64,000 bases of DNA from an uncultured Vibrio sp. (GTDB taxonomy: Bacteria > Pseudomonadota > Gammaproteobacteria > Enterobacterales > Vibrionaceae). A program made the position numbers and the translations under genes. Location of the stretch: assembly GCF_963675395.1 (NCBI RefSeq), contig NZ_OY776222.1:806001-870000 (forward strand), read 5' to 3'. Shown piece by piece: positions 1-8,193 of the stretch. How positions within the stretch are numbered: the stretch's first letter is position 1; every line of letters starts with the position of its first letter. The notes under the pieces are model-generated. The model did not search any database. It was given only the letters and a program-made list of their open reading frames with translations, and was not told where the DNA came from.

Positions 1-164
1 CCTGTAGAAAGCTCAGATACTCGTTAGCAGGGAAAGTAATTCATCTACTGAAACGGATACTGTTTTTCATTGCTGTTGGTATTTATCTATGCAAATAGTT
101 GTGCACTGATGGTTTGGGCGTTAATTTACAAGGCAGCCGAGCCTTTTTGTAGGATGAACAAGTA

Positions 165-1217
165 ATGAAAACAATGAACAGAAGCTACAAGGAATTATTA
201 GGTACCGAACTTTGCATTATTCAGTCACCGATGGCTGGTGTGCAAGGAAGTAATCTGGCAATTGCAGTGAGTGAGGCGGGAGGGCTAGGCTCTTTACCTT
301 GCGGTATGTTAAGCATTGACCAAATCGTTAGTGAAATTAAGTTGATCAAAGCGGCGACCAATAAGCCATTCAATCTTAATTTTTTCTGTCATGAATCTTT
401 TCCTTTCAATCAACAGCGCCAAGCCATTTGGCGAAATAAGCTGAAGCCGTACTTTGATGAACTCGGTTTAGGTATGGATTTTTCAGCAGGTGGTGCGAAA
501 AGAGTGTCATTTAGCCATGAAATAGCCGATGCGATTGAATCGTTTTCACCAGAATTTATTAGCTTTCATTTTGGGCTACCCGATAATGACTTACTAGATC
601 GAGTCAAACGTTGGGGAACAAAGGTAGTTTCGTCTGCGACAACAGTTGAGGAAGCTCTTTGGCTAGAATCACGCGGAGTGGATGGCATTATTGCACAAGG
701 AATAGAAGCTGGTGGTCACCGAGGAATGTTCTTATCTAAAGATATCTCGACGCAGATGGGTTTGGTGGCGCTTCTTGCTCAAACTGTAAATCGAGTCAAT
801 GTTCCCGTGATAGCGGCGGGTGGTATTGCTGACAGCCGCTCAGTACAGTCTTGTCTGCAGCTAGGTGCTACAGCAGTACAAGTTGGAACGGCTTACTTAT
901 TATGTCAGGAAGCTCAAACGTCGGCACTTCATAGGCAAGCTCTGAAACAAGAGCAATCACAACATACCGCATTAACGAATATTTTTTCCGGTAAACCAGC
1001 GCGTGGCATCGTGAATCGCGCGATGAGAGAACTGGGTTATATGAGCTCATCCGTGCCGGAGTTCCCATTTGCTTCAATTGAAATGACAGAACTACGAAAA
1101 AAAGCTGAAAGCCAAGGCATGGATGACTTCACGCCATTATGGTGCGGCCAAAATCCCCAAGGTTGCCAAGAAATATCTGCAAGAGAGATGACACTTGCGT
1201 TAGCAGGGCAGCGTTAA
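165..1217 (+). CDS. NAD(P)H-dependent flavin oxidoreductase, nitronate monooxygenase family
   Basis: A 350-residue TIM-barrel flavoprotein of the 2-nitropropane dioxygenase/nitronate monooxygenase family. The N-terminus has the family's opening (IIQSPMAGVQGSNLAIAVS), the centre has the FMN-binding GIEAGGHRG segment (around residues 184-192) and later VIAAGGIAD and GATAVQVGTAYL phosphate-binding strands. Family members oxidise alkyl nitronates or act as general FMN reductases; the substrate here cannot be told. The start has an AGGA about ten bases upstream. It is a single gene, convergent with the LysR gene, and no operon partner is visible. Confidence 0.85.
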   Translation: MKTMNRSYKELLGTELCIIQSPMAGVQGSNLAIAVSEAGGLGSLPCGMLSIDQIVSEIKLIKAATNKPFNLNFFCHESFPFNQQRQAIWRNKLKPYFDELGLGMDFSAGGAKRVSFSHEIADAIESFSPEFISFHFGLPDNDLLDRVKRWGTKVVSSATTVEEALWLESRGVDGIIAQGIEAGGHRGMFLSKDISTQMGLVALLAQTVNRVNVPVIAAGGIADSRSVQSCLQLGATAVQVGTAYLLCQEAQTSALHRQALKQEQSQHTALTNIFSGKPARGIVNRAMRELGYMSSSVPEFPFASIEMTELRKKAESQGMDDFTPLWCGQNPQGCQEISAREMTLALAGQR

Positions 1218-1250
1218 GTAGCCAATGTTCGTCCAGTTAGGGACTGTCGT

Positions 1251-2234
1251 TTACTCCCCACTGGGCTGGTGATGAGCACTCTGAGTCGCATTGAGTGTAT
1301 CGCGCACTAACGCCTGAGTTTGTTGTTTGAGTAATTTAACAAACTGCACCTCAATATCGTTGAGTGCGACCGTTTCTGGCGTTACCAGGTACATCTCAGT
1401 CACAGGCAGGGATTCATAAGGCGGAAGAGGCCAGAGTAATCCTTGCGCAACATAAGGCTTGGCACTTTCGACGGTGAGTGCGCCGAAGCCAATTCCTGCC
1501 ATGATCATGCGGCGAACTTCTTCTACATTGGATGAAACAGCGACCAACTTTCCCCAAAACTGCTGCTGTTCGCGAAAGTGAGCAATCGCGTCCAAACCTT
1601 CTCCGGGTTGGTCACTTTCAAAAGAGATGTATGGTAAGCCTTTAATCTCATCTAACGTTAGGTCTTCTCGTCCAAAGCAAGGGTGTGTTCGCCCACAATA
1701 AAAGCCCATTTGCTCGTAACCGAGGAAGTCACAGCGAATGCCGGTTTTGGCTATTTTTTTATTGCTTAACCCTATATGCAGTATGCCGTCTGCAACGTGA
1801 CTAACGATGTCAGTGCTTGGATGGGTATTGACGTTAAAAATAACGTTGGGATACAGAGCATGATAGTTCACCAGTGTGGCATCGAATGCCGGGCACTGCA
1901 GATGACTGGCAATCTCTATTGTCAGCTCGCCCTGAATATTATCGGCTTGATCAACAAACTGATCCGCCATGTTGCCGATGATACGGCTCACTGATGACGC
2001 ATACTCGTAAACCCGCATTCCGTGCAGCGTAAGAGAAAATACGCCTTTTTTACGCATGATAAGTCGCTTATCGACGTGCTCTTCAAGTCGCTTCAACGCA
2101 TTACTTACGCTGGGTTGGCTGAGCGATAACTTGCGCGCAGCAGCACTGATACCACCTTCGTTAACAATGGTTAAAAACGTATACAGTAAGTTCCAGTCGA
2201 GATTACGCAGAAGGCGATCTTTGGGGTTGAGCAT
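1251..2234 (-). CDS. LysR-family transcriptional regulator of the D-glutamate/ABC operon
   Basis: A 327-residue LysR-type regulator. The N-terminal winged helix-turn-helix (residues about 12-70, with GGISAAARKLSLSQPSVSNA as recognition region) is followed by a periplasmic-binding-protein-like effector domain. It is divergent from the substrate-binding protein/dgcN/dgcA operon, and a perfect dyad with T-N11-A spacing lies just upstream of its own start, so it probably controls both directions. LysR regulators are known next to D-glutamate catabolic genes (DgcR); assigning that name here is inference from position only. Confidence 0.85.
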   Translation of the reverse strand: MLNPKDRLLRNLDWNLLYTFLTIVNEGGISAAARKLSLSQPSVSNALKRLEEHVDKRLIMRKKGVFSLTLHGMRVYEYASSVSRIIGNMADQFVDQADNIQGELTIEIASHLQCPAFDATLVNYHALYPNVIFNVNTHPSTDIVSHVADGILHIGLSNKKIAKTGIRCDFLGYEQMGFYCGRTHPCFGREDLTLDEIKGLPYISFESDQPGEGLDAIAHFREQQQFWGKLVAVSSNVEEVRRMIMAGIGFGALTVESAKPYVAQGLLWPLPPYESLPVTEMYLVTPETVALNDIEVQFVKLLKQQTQALVRDTLNATQSAHHQPSGE

Positions 2235-2274
2235 GCAGTTTGTCCTTGAGTTGTTTGTTCATTGAATGACTGCC

Positions 2275-2291
2275 CATAGCGATAGGCTATG
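2275..2291. promoter_or_regulatory. Candidate LysR operator (perfect dyad, T-N11-A)
   Basis: CATAGC-GATAG-GCTATG is a perfect 6-bp inverted repeat with a 5-bp centre. The T and A at the third positions of each arm give the LysR-type T-N11-A box. It lies 41 bp from the LysR start in the divergent intergenic region, the usual place for an autoregulatory and activating site. Confidence 0.55.
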
Positions 2292-2441
2292 CATATCATA
2301 CTAATTCATCATTATGGCTTTTAACTACTTTTTTCACATACTCAGTCTTGTCTTTGTGAGCGTTTGCTGAAGTGGAAGGGAAACATCTTCTTGGCGAGCG
2401 AGAGTCTGGAATGAAACGATAACAAAAGTAGAAGGGAATCC

Positions 2442-3224
2442 ATGATGTCAAAAGGGAAATTTTTAGGTGCTTTGCTTGCTACCTCCGTGGCCGTTGCTGC
2501 TTCTGCGGGCGTTAACGCAGAAACCATTAAAATTGGTACAGAGGGGGCATATCCTCCGTTTAACTACTACACCGCGGATGGTCAGTTAGCTGGGTTTGAT
2601 ATCGAAATCGGTAAAGCGCTCTGCACCGAGATGAAAGTCGAATGCGAGTTTGTTGCTCAGGATTGGGATGGAATTATTCCAGCGCTGTTGGCGGGTAAAT
2701 ACGACATGATTCTGGCTTCCATGTTCATTACCGATGAGCGCAAACAACAAGTGGCATTCAGTGCGCCGTATCAGGCGTCTGCGATGACGTTTGTTGTCGA
2801 TAAACAGTCTGACATTAAAGATGTGTCTCCAGAGGCGATGAAAGGCATGATCATAGGTGCGCAAGGCTCAACGACACAGGCTGAGTATCTGTTAGCGAAA
2901 TATCCAGATTCTGAAGTGCGCTTATACCCTACGCAGGATGCGGTGAATCTTGACCTAGTCAGTGGCCGTATTGACGCTCAGGCAGGCGATATCATGCCAA
3001 TGACGGATTGGCTAAGCTCAGAAGACGGCGCGTGTTGTGAGAAAGTCGGTAACTTGATCATGGACCGTCAATATGTGGGTGATGGTGTAGGCATCGCATT
3101 CCGCAAAGAGGATCAGGAACTTCGCCAGCGTTTGGACCAGGCGCTAGCCAGCATCATCAAAAATGGTACCTATCAGAAAATCAACGATGAGTTCTTCTCG
3201 ATTAACTTACTGACTCTGAAATAA
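2442..3224 (+). CDS. Periplasmic amino-acid-binding protein of an ABC transporter (HisJ/ArgT type)
   Basis: A 260-residue family-3 solute-binding protein. A signal peptide ending in VNA covers about residues 1-26, followed by the family start IKIGTEGAYPPFNYY, the GFDIEIGKALC motif and DWDGIIPALLAGKYDMILASM. Polar amino acids (arginine, ornithine, histidine, lysine, glutamate) are typical ligands. It is first in an operon with two permeases and dgcN-dgcA, which suggests a D-amino acid or related glutamate-type ligand, but this is inference. Starts at 2442 and 2445 are both plausible; GAAGGG lies just upstream. Confidence 0.88.
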   Translation: MMSKGKFLGALLATSVAVAASAGVNAETIKIGTEGAYPPFNYYTADGQLAGFDIEIGKALCTEMKVECEFVAQDWDGIIPALLAGKYDMILASMFITDERKQQVAFSAPYQASAMTFVVDKQSDIKDVSPEAMKGMIIGAQGSTTQAEYLLAKYPDSEVRLYPTQDAVNLDLVSGRIDAQAGDIMPMTDWLSSEDGACCEKVGNLIMDRQYVGDGVGIAFRKEDQELRQRLDQALASIIKNGTYQKINDEFFSINLLTLK

Positions 3225-3283
3225 GCCAGTTTCGTGGCGGCTATCGTCGCCACTGAGTAGTAAATCATAAAGAGAGCGACGCG

Positions 3284-4000
3284 ATGGATTATATGATGTA
3301 TCTGAGTCTGGGCGACACTGGCTGGGGGGACGAACTGCTTAAAGGTTTAGCAGTAACCCTTGGATTAGCGCTGTGTGCCTTACCTGTTGGTTTATTTTTG
3401 GGAACTGGCGTGGCGGCACTGTCGATAAGTACAAGTAAAAGCCACCGTTGGTTTGCCAATATTTATACCACTGTGTTGCGAGGGCTTCCGGAGTTGTTAA
3501 CCCTGTTTATCATCTACCATGGCGTCGGTCTACTGATTAACAAAACGCTGAAATGGATTGACCCGAGTAACAGTTTTTTTGAACTGAATCCGTTTGGTGC
3601 AGGTGTGATTGCACTTGGTCTGGTTTTTAGCGGATACGCCGCGGAGGTGCTACGTGGTGCCTGGAAAGCAATGGATAAAGGTCAGCGTGAGGCAGGATAC
3701 GCACTCGCGTTGTCCAAACTTCAAATCTTCTGGCTGATAGAGCGCCCGCAACTGCTGCGTTTGGCTCTGCCGGGGTTAGGGAATCTGTGGATCAACTTAT
3801 TAAAGGATACCGCTCTGGTGTCGGTCATCGCGCTTGATGACTTGATGCGCGCAGCGAACATCGCGGTTGGCGCAACGAAAAAGCCATTTTTGTTCTATCT
3901 CACGGTTTGTTTAGCCTATTGGGCGGTGTGCGTCTGCTGCGAAAGATTATTAGCAGTCATGGAGCAACACGCAAAGCGTGGCATTCGAGTAAGTCGTTAA
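3284..4000 (+). CDS. ABC transporter permease, polar amino acid type (HisQ-like)
   Basis: A 238-residue inner-membrane permease of the His/Glu/Gln/Arg family with about five hydrophobic segments. The ATPase-contacting EAA-type loop is visible as QREAGYALALSKLQIFWLIE (around residues 145-165), followed by LPGLGNLWINLLKDTALVSVIALDDL, a highly conserved family stretch. It lies 59 bp after the binding protein and 10 bp before the second permease, so it pairs with the latter as a heterodimer. No ATPase gene accompanies it. Confidence 0.88.
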   Translation: MDYMMYLSLGDTGWGDELLKGLAVTLGLALCALPVGLFLGTGVAALSISTSKSHRWFANIYTTVLRGLPELLTLFIIYHGVGLLINKTLKWIDPSNSFFELNPFGAGVIALGLVFSGYAAEVLRGAWKAMDKGQREAGYALALSKLQIFWLIERPQLLRLALPGLGNLWINLLKDTALVSVIALDDLMRAANIAVGATKKPFLFYLTVCLAYWAVCVCCERLLAVMEQHAKRGIRVSR

Positions 4001-4010
4001 GGAGAAAGTT

Positions 4011-4730
4011 ATGACAGATTTTATCGCTAAAGTCGCTCCGATGTTACTCGATGGAGCATGGATGACACTTAAAATCACTTTTATTTCGGTTTCGATAGCG
4101 GCACTGTTGGCGCTGCCTATGTCACTATTGCGTGTTCAGCCGTCGCAGTTCTATCGCTGGCCAGTACAATTATTTATCTCTTTCTTTCGCGGTACACCAC
4201 TGATTGCTCAGCTGTTTCTGCTTTATTACGGCTCCGGTCAGTTTCGTCCTTGGCTAATGGAAATGGGGATGTGGGGTTTCTTCCGTGACCCAGTCAACTG
4301 TGCGCTATTGGTATTTGCCCTTAACTCGCTGGCCTATCAGACCGAGATATTACGCGGTGCGATTCAGTCTGTTGACGCAGGTGAGATAGAAGCGGCCAAG
4401 TCAATGGGAATGAATAATAGCTTATTGTACCGACGCATCGTCATGCCGCTGGCGTATCGCATCGCTTTTCCCGCCCTTGGAAATGAATGCATTTTAATGC
4501 TCAAAGGTGGTGCGGTCGCGAGTGTGATTACCGTGATGGATTTAATGGGCCAAACCCGACGCGCATTTTCTCAGACTTTCGATATTTCGACGTATTTTTT
4601 GGCGGCGGCGATGTATCTGGTTATCGCAACCGCATTTGTTCTGGCCTGGCGTCAGGCAGAGCGTTACCTCTATCGTCATCAGATCCAGCGAACACCGGGC
4701 GCTAAGCCTGCCACCGTCGCGACGACCTGA
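4011..4730 (+). CDS. ABC transporter permease, polar amino acid type (HisM-like)
   Basis: A 239-residue membrane permease, partner of the preceding gene. It shows FISFFRGTPLIAQLFLLYYG, typical of HisM/ArtM, and the loop GEIEAAKSMGMNNSLLYRRI with PLAYRIAFPALGNECILMLKGGAVASVI. It starts 10 bp after the previous stop behind a GGAGAAAG ribosome-binding site. The 81 bp to dgcN hold no ATPase gene, so the transporter must use an ATP-binding subunit encoded elsewhere. Confidence 0.88.
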   Translation: MTDFIAKVAPMLLDGAWMTLKITFISVSIAALLALPMSLLRVQPSQFYRWPVQLFISFFRGTPLIAQLFLLYYGSGQFRPWLMEMGMWGFFRDPVNCALLVFALNSLAYQTEILRGAIQSVDAGEIEAAKSMGMNNSLLYRRIVMPLAYRIAFPALGNECILMLKGGAVASVITVMDLMGQTRRAFSQTFDISTYFLAAAMYLVIATAFVLAWRQAERYLYRHQIQRTPGAKPATVATT

Positions 4731-4811
4731 TTTTTCAACCAACCACAACCTGAAGGCAACAGGAGCAAAGACTCTTGTGGGCTCGTTTGACTTTAAAAAA
4801 GGATCAACACA

Positions 4812-5834
4812 ATGAACAAGATTGAATTGAAAACGCCTTATTTGGTGTTTCTGGGCGATGCAAATGATCTTCTGATGGCGAAAGTCGCCAAAGGTGTGGC
4901 TCACTGGCGACCAGAAAAATGTCTTGCACAATACCGACTTCCGGGCGCGAAGGCAGACCTTGGCATCGCAGAAATGTCACCACGTGAGGCGGCCGCATGC
5001 GGAGCGAAAACCTTTATTCTTGGCCTCGCGCCAGTAGGTGGTACGTTGCCAATGGCTTGGGTTGATATTTTAATTGAAGCTATGGAGTCAGGGATGGACG
5101 TAGCAAGCGGTCTGCACATGCGTCTAAACGACGTTACTGAGCTGGTTGCTGCTGCTGAGCGAACTGGCCAACAATTATTAGATGTTCGCGTACCTCAGGG
5201 GCCAATGGTCTGTGGTACGGGCCTTCCTCGCACTGGTAAACGTCTACTAAGCGTTGGTACCGACTGTTGTGTTGGTAAAATGTTTACGACTCTGGCGATT
5301 CATCATGAGATGGAAAAACGCGGCATTCCGGCAACGTTCCGCGCCACTGGCCAAACCGGCATTCTCATTGAAGGCAGTGGTGTGCCAGTGGATGCGGTGG
5401 TATCTGACTTCATTTCTGGCATGGTTGAAACGCTCTCACCGGACAACGCGCCAGAGCACTGGGACATTATCGAAGGGCAGGGATCTCTGCTACACCCAGC
5501 TTATGCGGGCGTTAGCCTTGGTCTGCTGCATGGTGCTCAGGCGGATGTGATCATCGTTTGTCACGAAGCAGGTCGCACGCAAATGGATGAAATGGAAGGT
5601 TTCAGTGTGCCTGATCTACAAACGGTTATCGACATTAACCTTACTATGGGCCGCGTGACCAACCCGAATATTCGCCTAGGTGGTATCGCGCTAAATACCG
5701 TGAACTTGAGTGAAGAAGAAGCGTTGGCTGAAATCGCACGCATAGAGAAACAATTTGGTGTACCTGTGGTCGACCCTGTGCGGACTGGCGTAGCGAAAAT
5801 CGTCGATGGCATTGAAGAGGTTTGTTATGCGTAA
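4812..5834 (+). CDS. dgcN: D-glutamate N-acetyltransferase DgcN (DUF1611 family)
   Basis: A 340-residue DUF1611 protein. The N-terminal Rossmann-like part contains YRLPGAKADLGIAEMSPREA; the C-terminal P-loop-type part begins with LLSVGTDCCVGKMFTTLA (about residues 144-161), and GQGSLLHPAYAGVSLGLLHG follows. In marine bacteria DgcN N-acetylates D-glutamate as the first step of D-Glu use. The gene overlaps dgcA by 8 bp and sits in an amino-acid ABC transporter operon, which supports that role. The family assignment is clear; the substrate is taken from family knowledge. Confidence 0.82.
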   Translation: MNKIELKTPYLVFLGDANDLLMAKVAKGVAHWRPEKCLAQYRLPGAKADLGIAEMSPREAAACGAKTFILGLAPVGGTLPMAWVDILIEAMESGMDVASGLHMRLNDVTELVAAAERTGQQLLDVRVPQGPMVCGTGLPRTGKRLLSVGTDCCVGKMFTTLAIHHEMEKRGIPATFRATGQTGILIEGSGVPVDAVVSDFISGMVETLSPDNAPEHWDIIEGQGSLLHPAYAGVSLGLLHGAQADVIIVCHEAGRTQMDEMEGFSVPDLQTVIDINLTMGRVTNPNIRLGGIALNTVNLSEEEALAEIARIEKQFGVPVVDPVRTGVAKIVDGIEEVCYA

Positions 5835-6813
5835 AATGAGTGTGCGTGTTGAAAGGTGGCCGCTACATGAACCATTCATCATTTCACGTATGGATCCAAT
5901 GCTGCATGGTGAAGTGGTTGTGGTTGAGATTGAACAAGACGGACTCGTAGGGCGTGGAGAGTGCGAACGGATGAACGTCTTCGAGCCAGATTACCCATAC
6001 GATGTATTGGCGGATGTTGAGTCTGTCGTTCAAGCGGTAGAGTCGGGTATCAGCCGAGACGAGCTACGTGAACTGCTGCCATCTGCAGCGCCGCGCAATG
6101 CAGTTGACTGTGCTTTATTTGAATTGGAAGCCAAGTTAAAACAGCAACCAGCATGGCAAATGGCGGGGTTTAGTGACGCACCGCAGCCAGTAACGACGGT
6201 ATTCACTCTATCGCTTGATAGTGCCGAGAACATGGGGAAAGCCGCGGCAGCACAAAGTCATCGCCCGATCCTTAAGCTTAAGTTAGGTCGTGACGGCGAT
6301 TTGGAGCGTGTTCGTGCTGTACGCAAGGCTGCGCCAAATACCCGGTTAGTGATTGATGCCAACACGGGGTGGAGTTTCGCGCAGTTGTGCGATTACTTGC
6401 CTGTATTAACTGAACTCGGTGTCGAAATGGTCGAGCAGCCGCTATCGTTTGAAGAAGAACACTTACTGGAAACCATCACTCCATTGTTGCCGATTACGGC
6501 TGATGAGTCATGTATTGACCGTACCTCGTTAGCCGCTTTGAAGGGACGCTATCAGGCGGTAAATATCAAACTGGATAAAACCGGCGGTATGACGGAAGCA
6601 TTAGCTGTGCTTAAAGATGCGCAGGATATGGGATTCGAAGTGATGGTCGGTTGCATGATCGGCACCTCTCTCGCAATGGCCCCAGCACTGCTTCTCGCTC
6701 AACAGGCTCGATGGGTCGATATTGATGGACCGTTGCTTTTATCTGAAGACAGAACACCGGCGCTCAATTATCGCGAGAGCGTAGTCGAGCCAACACAAGG
6801 TGTGTGGGGATAA
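5827..6813 (+). CDS. dgcA: N-acetyl-D-glutamate racemase DgcA (enolase superfamily)
   Basis: A 328-residue enolase-superfamily protein related to dipeptide epimerases. The barrel has the KLKLG lysine motif (catalytic K-x-K), metal ligands in RLVIDANTGW, VEQPL and ITADESC, and the second catalytic lysine in VNIKLDKTGG. It is expected to turn N-acetyl-D-glutamate into N-acetyl-L-glutamate after DgcN. The start at 5827 has GAAGAGG seven bases upstream and overlaps dgcN by 8 bp; 5836 is an alternative. A hairpin terminator follows. L-Ala-D/L-Glu epimerase activity is a possible alternative, but the dgcN neighbour argues against it. Confidence 0.83.
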   Translation: MRKMSVRVERWPLHEPFIISRMDPMLHGEVVVVEIEQDGLVGRGECERMNVFEPDYPYDVLADVESVVQAVESGISRDELRELLPSAAPRNAVDCALFELEAKLKQQPAWQMAGFSDAPQPVTTVFTLSLDSAENMGKAAAAQSHRPILKLKLGRDGDLERVRAVRKAAPNTRLVIDANTGWSFAQLCDYLPVLTELGVEMVEQPLSFEEEHLLETITPLLPITADESCIDRTSLAALKGRYQAVNIKLDKTGGMTEALAVLKDAQDMGFEVMVGCMIGTSLAMAPALLLAQQARWVDIDGPLLLSEDRTPALNYRESVVEPTQGVWG

Positions 6814-6841
6814 TACTACAGCCTAAATCCTTTCTTACTCG

Positions 6842-6870
6842 AAGCCATGGTATATCGCCATGGCTTTTGT
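6842..6870 (+). terminator. Intrinsic terminator after dgcA
   Basis: Perfect 9-bp arms AAGCCATGG and CCATGGCTT with a 7-base loop, followed by TTTGT. It lies about 30 bp after the dgcA stop and would close the transporter-dgcNA operon. Confidence 0.75.
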
Positions 6871-7337
6871 CATTCTGGCGACAGATAACTTACCGTCCTA
6901 AAACTTAGCTTGTCCTTCTTTGAGGCATGTAATTTCTTGTAACTATTTATTGGCTTTGAATTATCAAATGATGATTAGGGCTTGTGAGTATCCTAGTAAT
7001 ACGAAAGCGTCTTTAGTGACACTTTATAGAATATTGTTGTTTTGGTAAGTTAACTGGTTGTTTAAGCTAAAAATGGCGTTCAATACTCCCTAAGTAGCAA
7101 CTATGTTGATAAGATGAGGGTGATGATCTTGAAAGAAGGTAAAATTACATCGGACAAAGAAAGCAATGTAATTCATTTAGGTGCATTTAGTTTGTTACTA
7201 AGAATCGATTTCTTTGACTGATTTGATTAAATACCGTGCGTGAAACGGAAAACCAAACTATACATCCTCAGTAAAGACTGATGTAATACCTTCGAGCTTT
7301 AATATTTGTGCGAGTAGCGCTGAGTAAAAGACTGTAT
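6871..7337. other. Gene-free AT-rich interval before the lipoprotein gene
   Basis: About 470 bp between the dgcA terminator and the lipoprotein gene. It is AT-rich and should hold the lipoprotein promoter, but I see no convincing dyad, repeat or sigma-54 site. A 35-codon open frame at 7114-7221 has no well-spaced ribosome-binding site and is not called as a gene. Confidence 0.4.
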
Positions 7338-8015
7338 ATGAAAAAAATTATCTCCTTGGCTGTGTTAATTAGCCTAGCAGGGTGTGTTACGACAACTACC
7401 AATAATCCTGTTTTATCGGATGTGCATGTAGAGAAGTGTGAAGAGCTCGGTAGGCTGGTTGTCACCCAAGATAAAGAGTTCCAACCATCAATGTCAGTGT
7501 CATCGCTCGTTTTAAATCAATTGCCAGTTGTTGCTGAAGATTTTCAAGATGGTGTTCTGACCTGTAGCGTCGCCGGTGTTTCTGATACTGGCTATGCCAT
7601 TGCTTATGACGAGAATTCAGAAATTTATCTACATCGAAAGTTTAGTGGCATCGACAAGGCGGCAACGTTAGATAGCCTGACCAAGCAAGTAGCACTAGAA
7701 CAGCAAAGACGCCAAAACTTAGAGCGTGAGAAAAGAGAACAAGAAGAGGCGGCGAAACGCCAAGCCGTCATAAATGAACGCATCAAGTTTTGTTTAGATT
7801 TTGGGGCAAAGTACGCCGATATCCTGAAAGGGCACGGTATGAGGGTGGATAACGTGTCGGTACATGACTCGTGGAATAGTGGTGACTCAATCACTTGTGT
7901 TAATAGTTACGACGGTTACTGGGTCGATGACATCAATGAAAAGGGCACGGAACAAGTAAGAGAACAGCATGTTATCAATAAGAAAACGGGAGAGTATCAA
8001 ACGATTTTTCGCTGA
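7338..8015 (+). CDS. Predicted outer-membrane-type lipoprotein of unknown function
   Basis: 225 residues starting with a lipoprotein signal peptide: MKKIISLAVLISLAGC with lipobox LAGC, so the mature protein begins at Cys16. A charged coiled-coil-like stretch rich in Q, E, K and R (about residues 115-155) separates two Cys-containing regions. I do not recognise a domain. An upstream in-frame ATG at 7308 would add ten residues before the signal peptide and is less likely. It stands alone and converges with mesD. Confidence 0.7.
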   Translation: MKKIISLAVLISLAGCVTTTTNNPVLSDVHVEKCEELGRLVVTQDKEFQPSMSVSSLVLNQLPVVAEDFQDGVLTCSVAGVSDTGYAIAYDENSEIYLHRKFSGIDKAATLDSLTKQVALEQQRRQNLEREKREQEEAAKRQAVINERIKFCLDFGAKYADILKGHGMRVDNVSVHDSWNSGDSITCVNSYDGYWVDDINEKGTEQVREQHVINKKTGEYQTIFR

Positions 8016-8117
8016 TAATCGACCTTTAGATTAGGCCGAAACCTTAGATTACTCAGATTTCTATCTGTTTGCCCAAGCCTAATTCTAAATGCAAAGATAG
8101 ACAGCAACATTCGATGA

Positions 8118-8174
8118 AGGGTTACCAGTTGGACAATGGATTCAGAATCCATTCAGTTCGAACACGGTAACCCT
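8118..8174. terminator. Nested palindrome between convergent genes, likely bidirectional terminator
   Basis: Outer arms AGGGTTACC and GGTAACCCT enclose an inner near-perfect palindrome AATGGATTC-A-GAATCCATT (8135-8153). It lies between the convergent lipoprotein gene and mesD and could terminate both. There is no long T-run on either side, so termination strength is uncertain. Confidence 0.5.
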
Positions 8175-8193
8175 AGTTTAGTTTGGAAGTGTA

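Noticed and set aside
7114..7221. 35-codon open frame in the gap before the lipoprotein gene
   Set aside because: No well-spaced ribosome-binding site, no recognisable motif and no partner; short frames like this occur by chance in AT-rich DNA.
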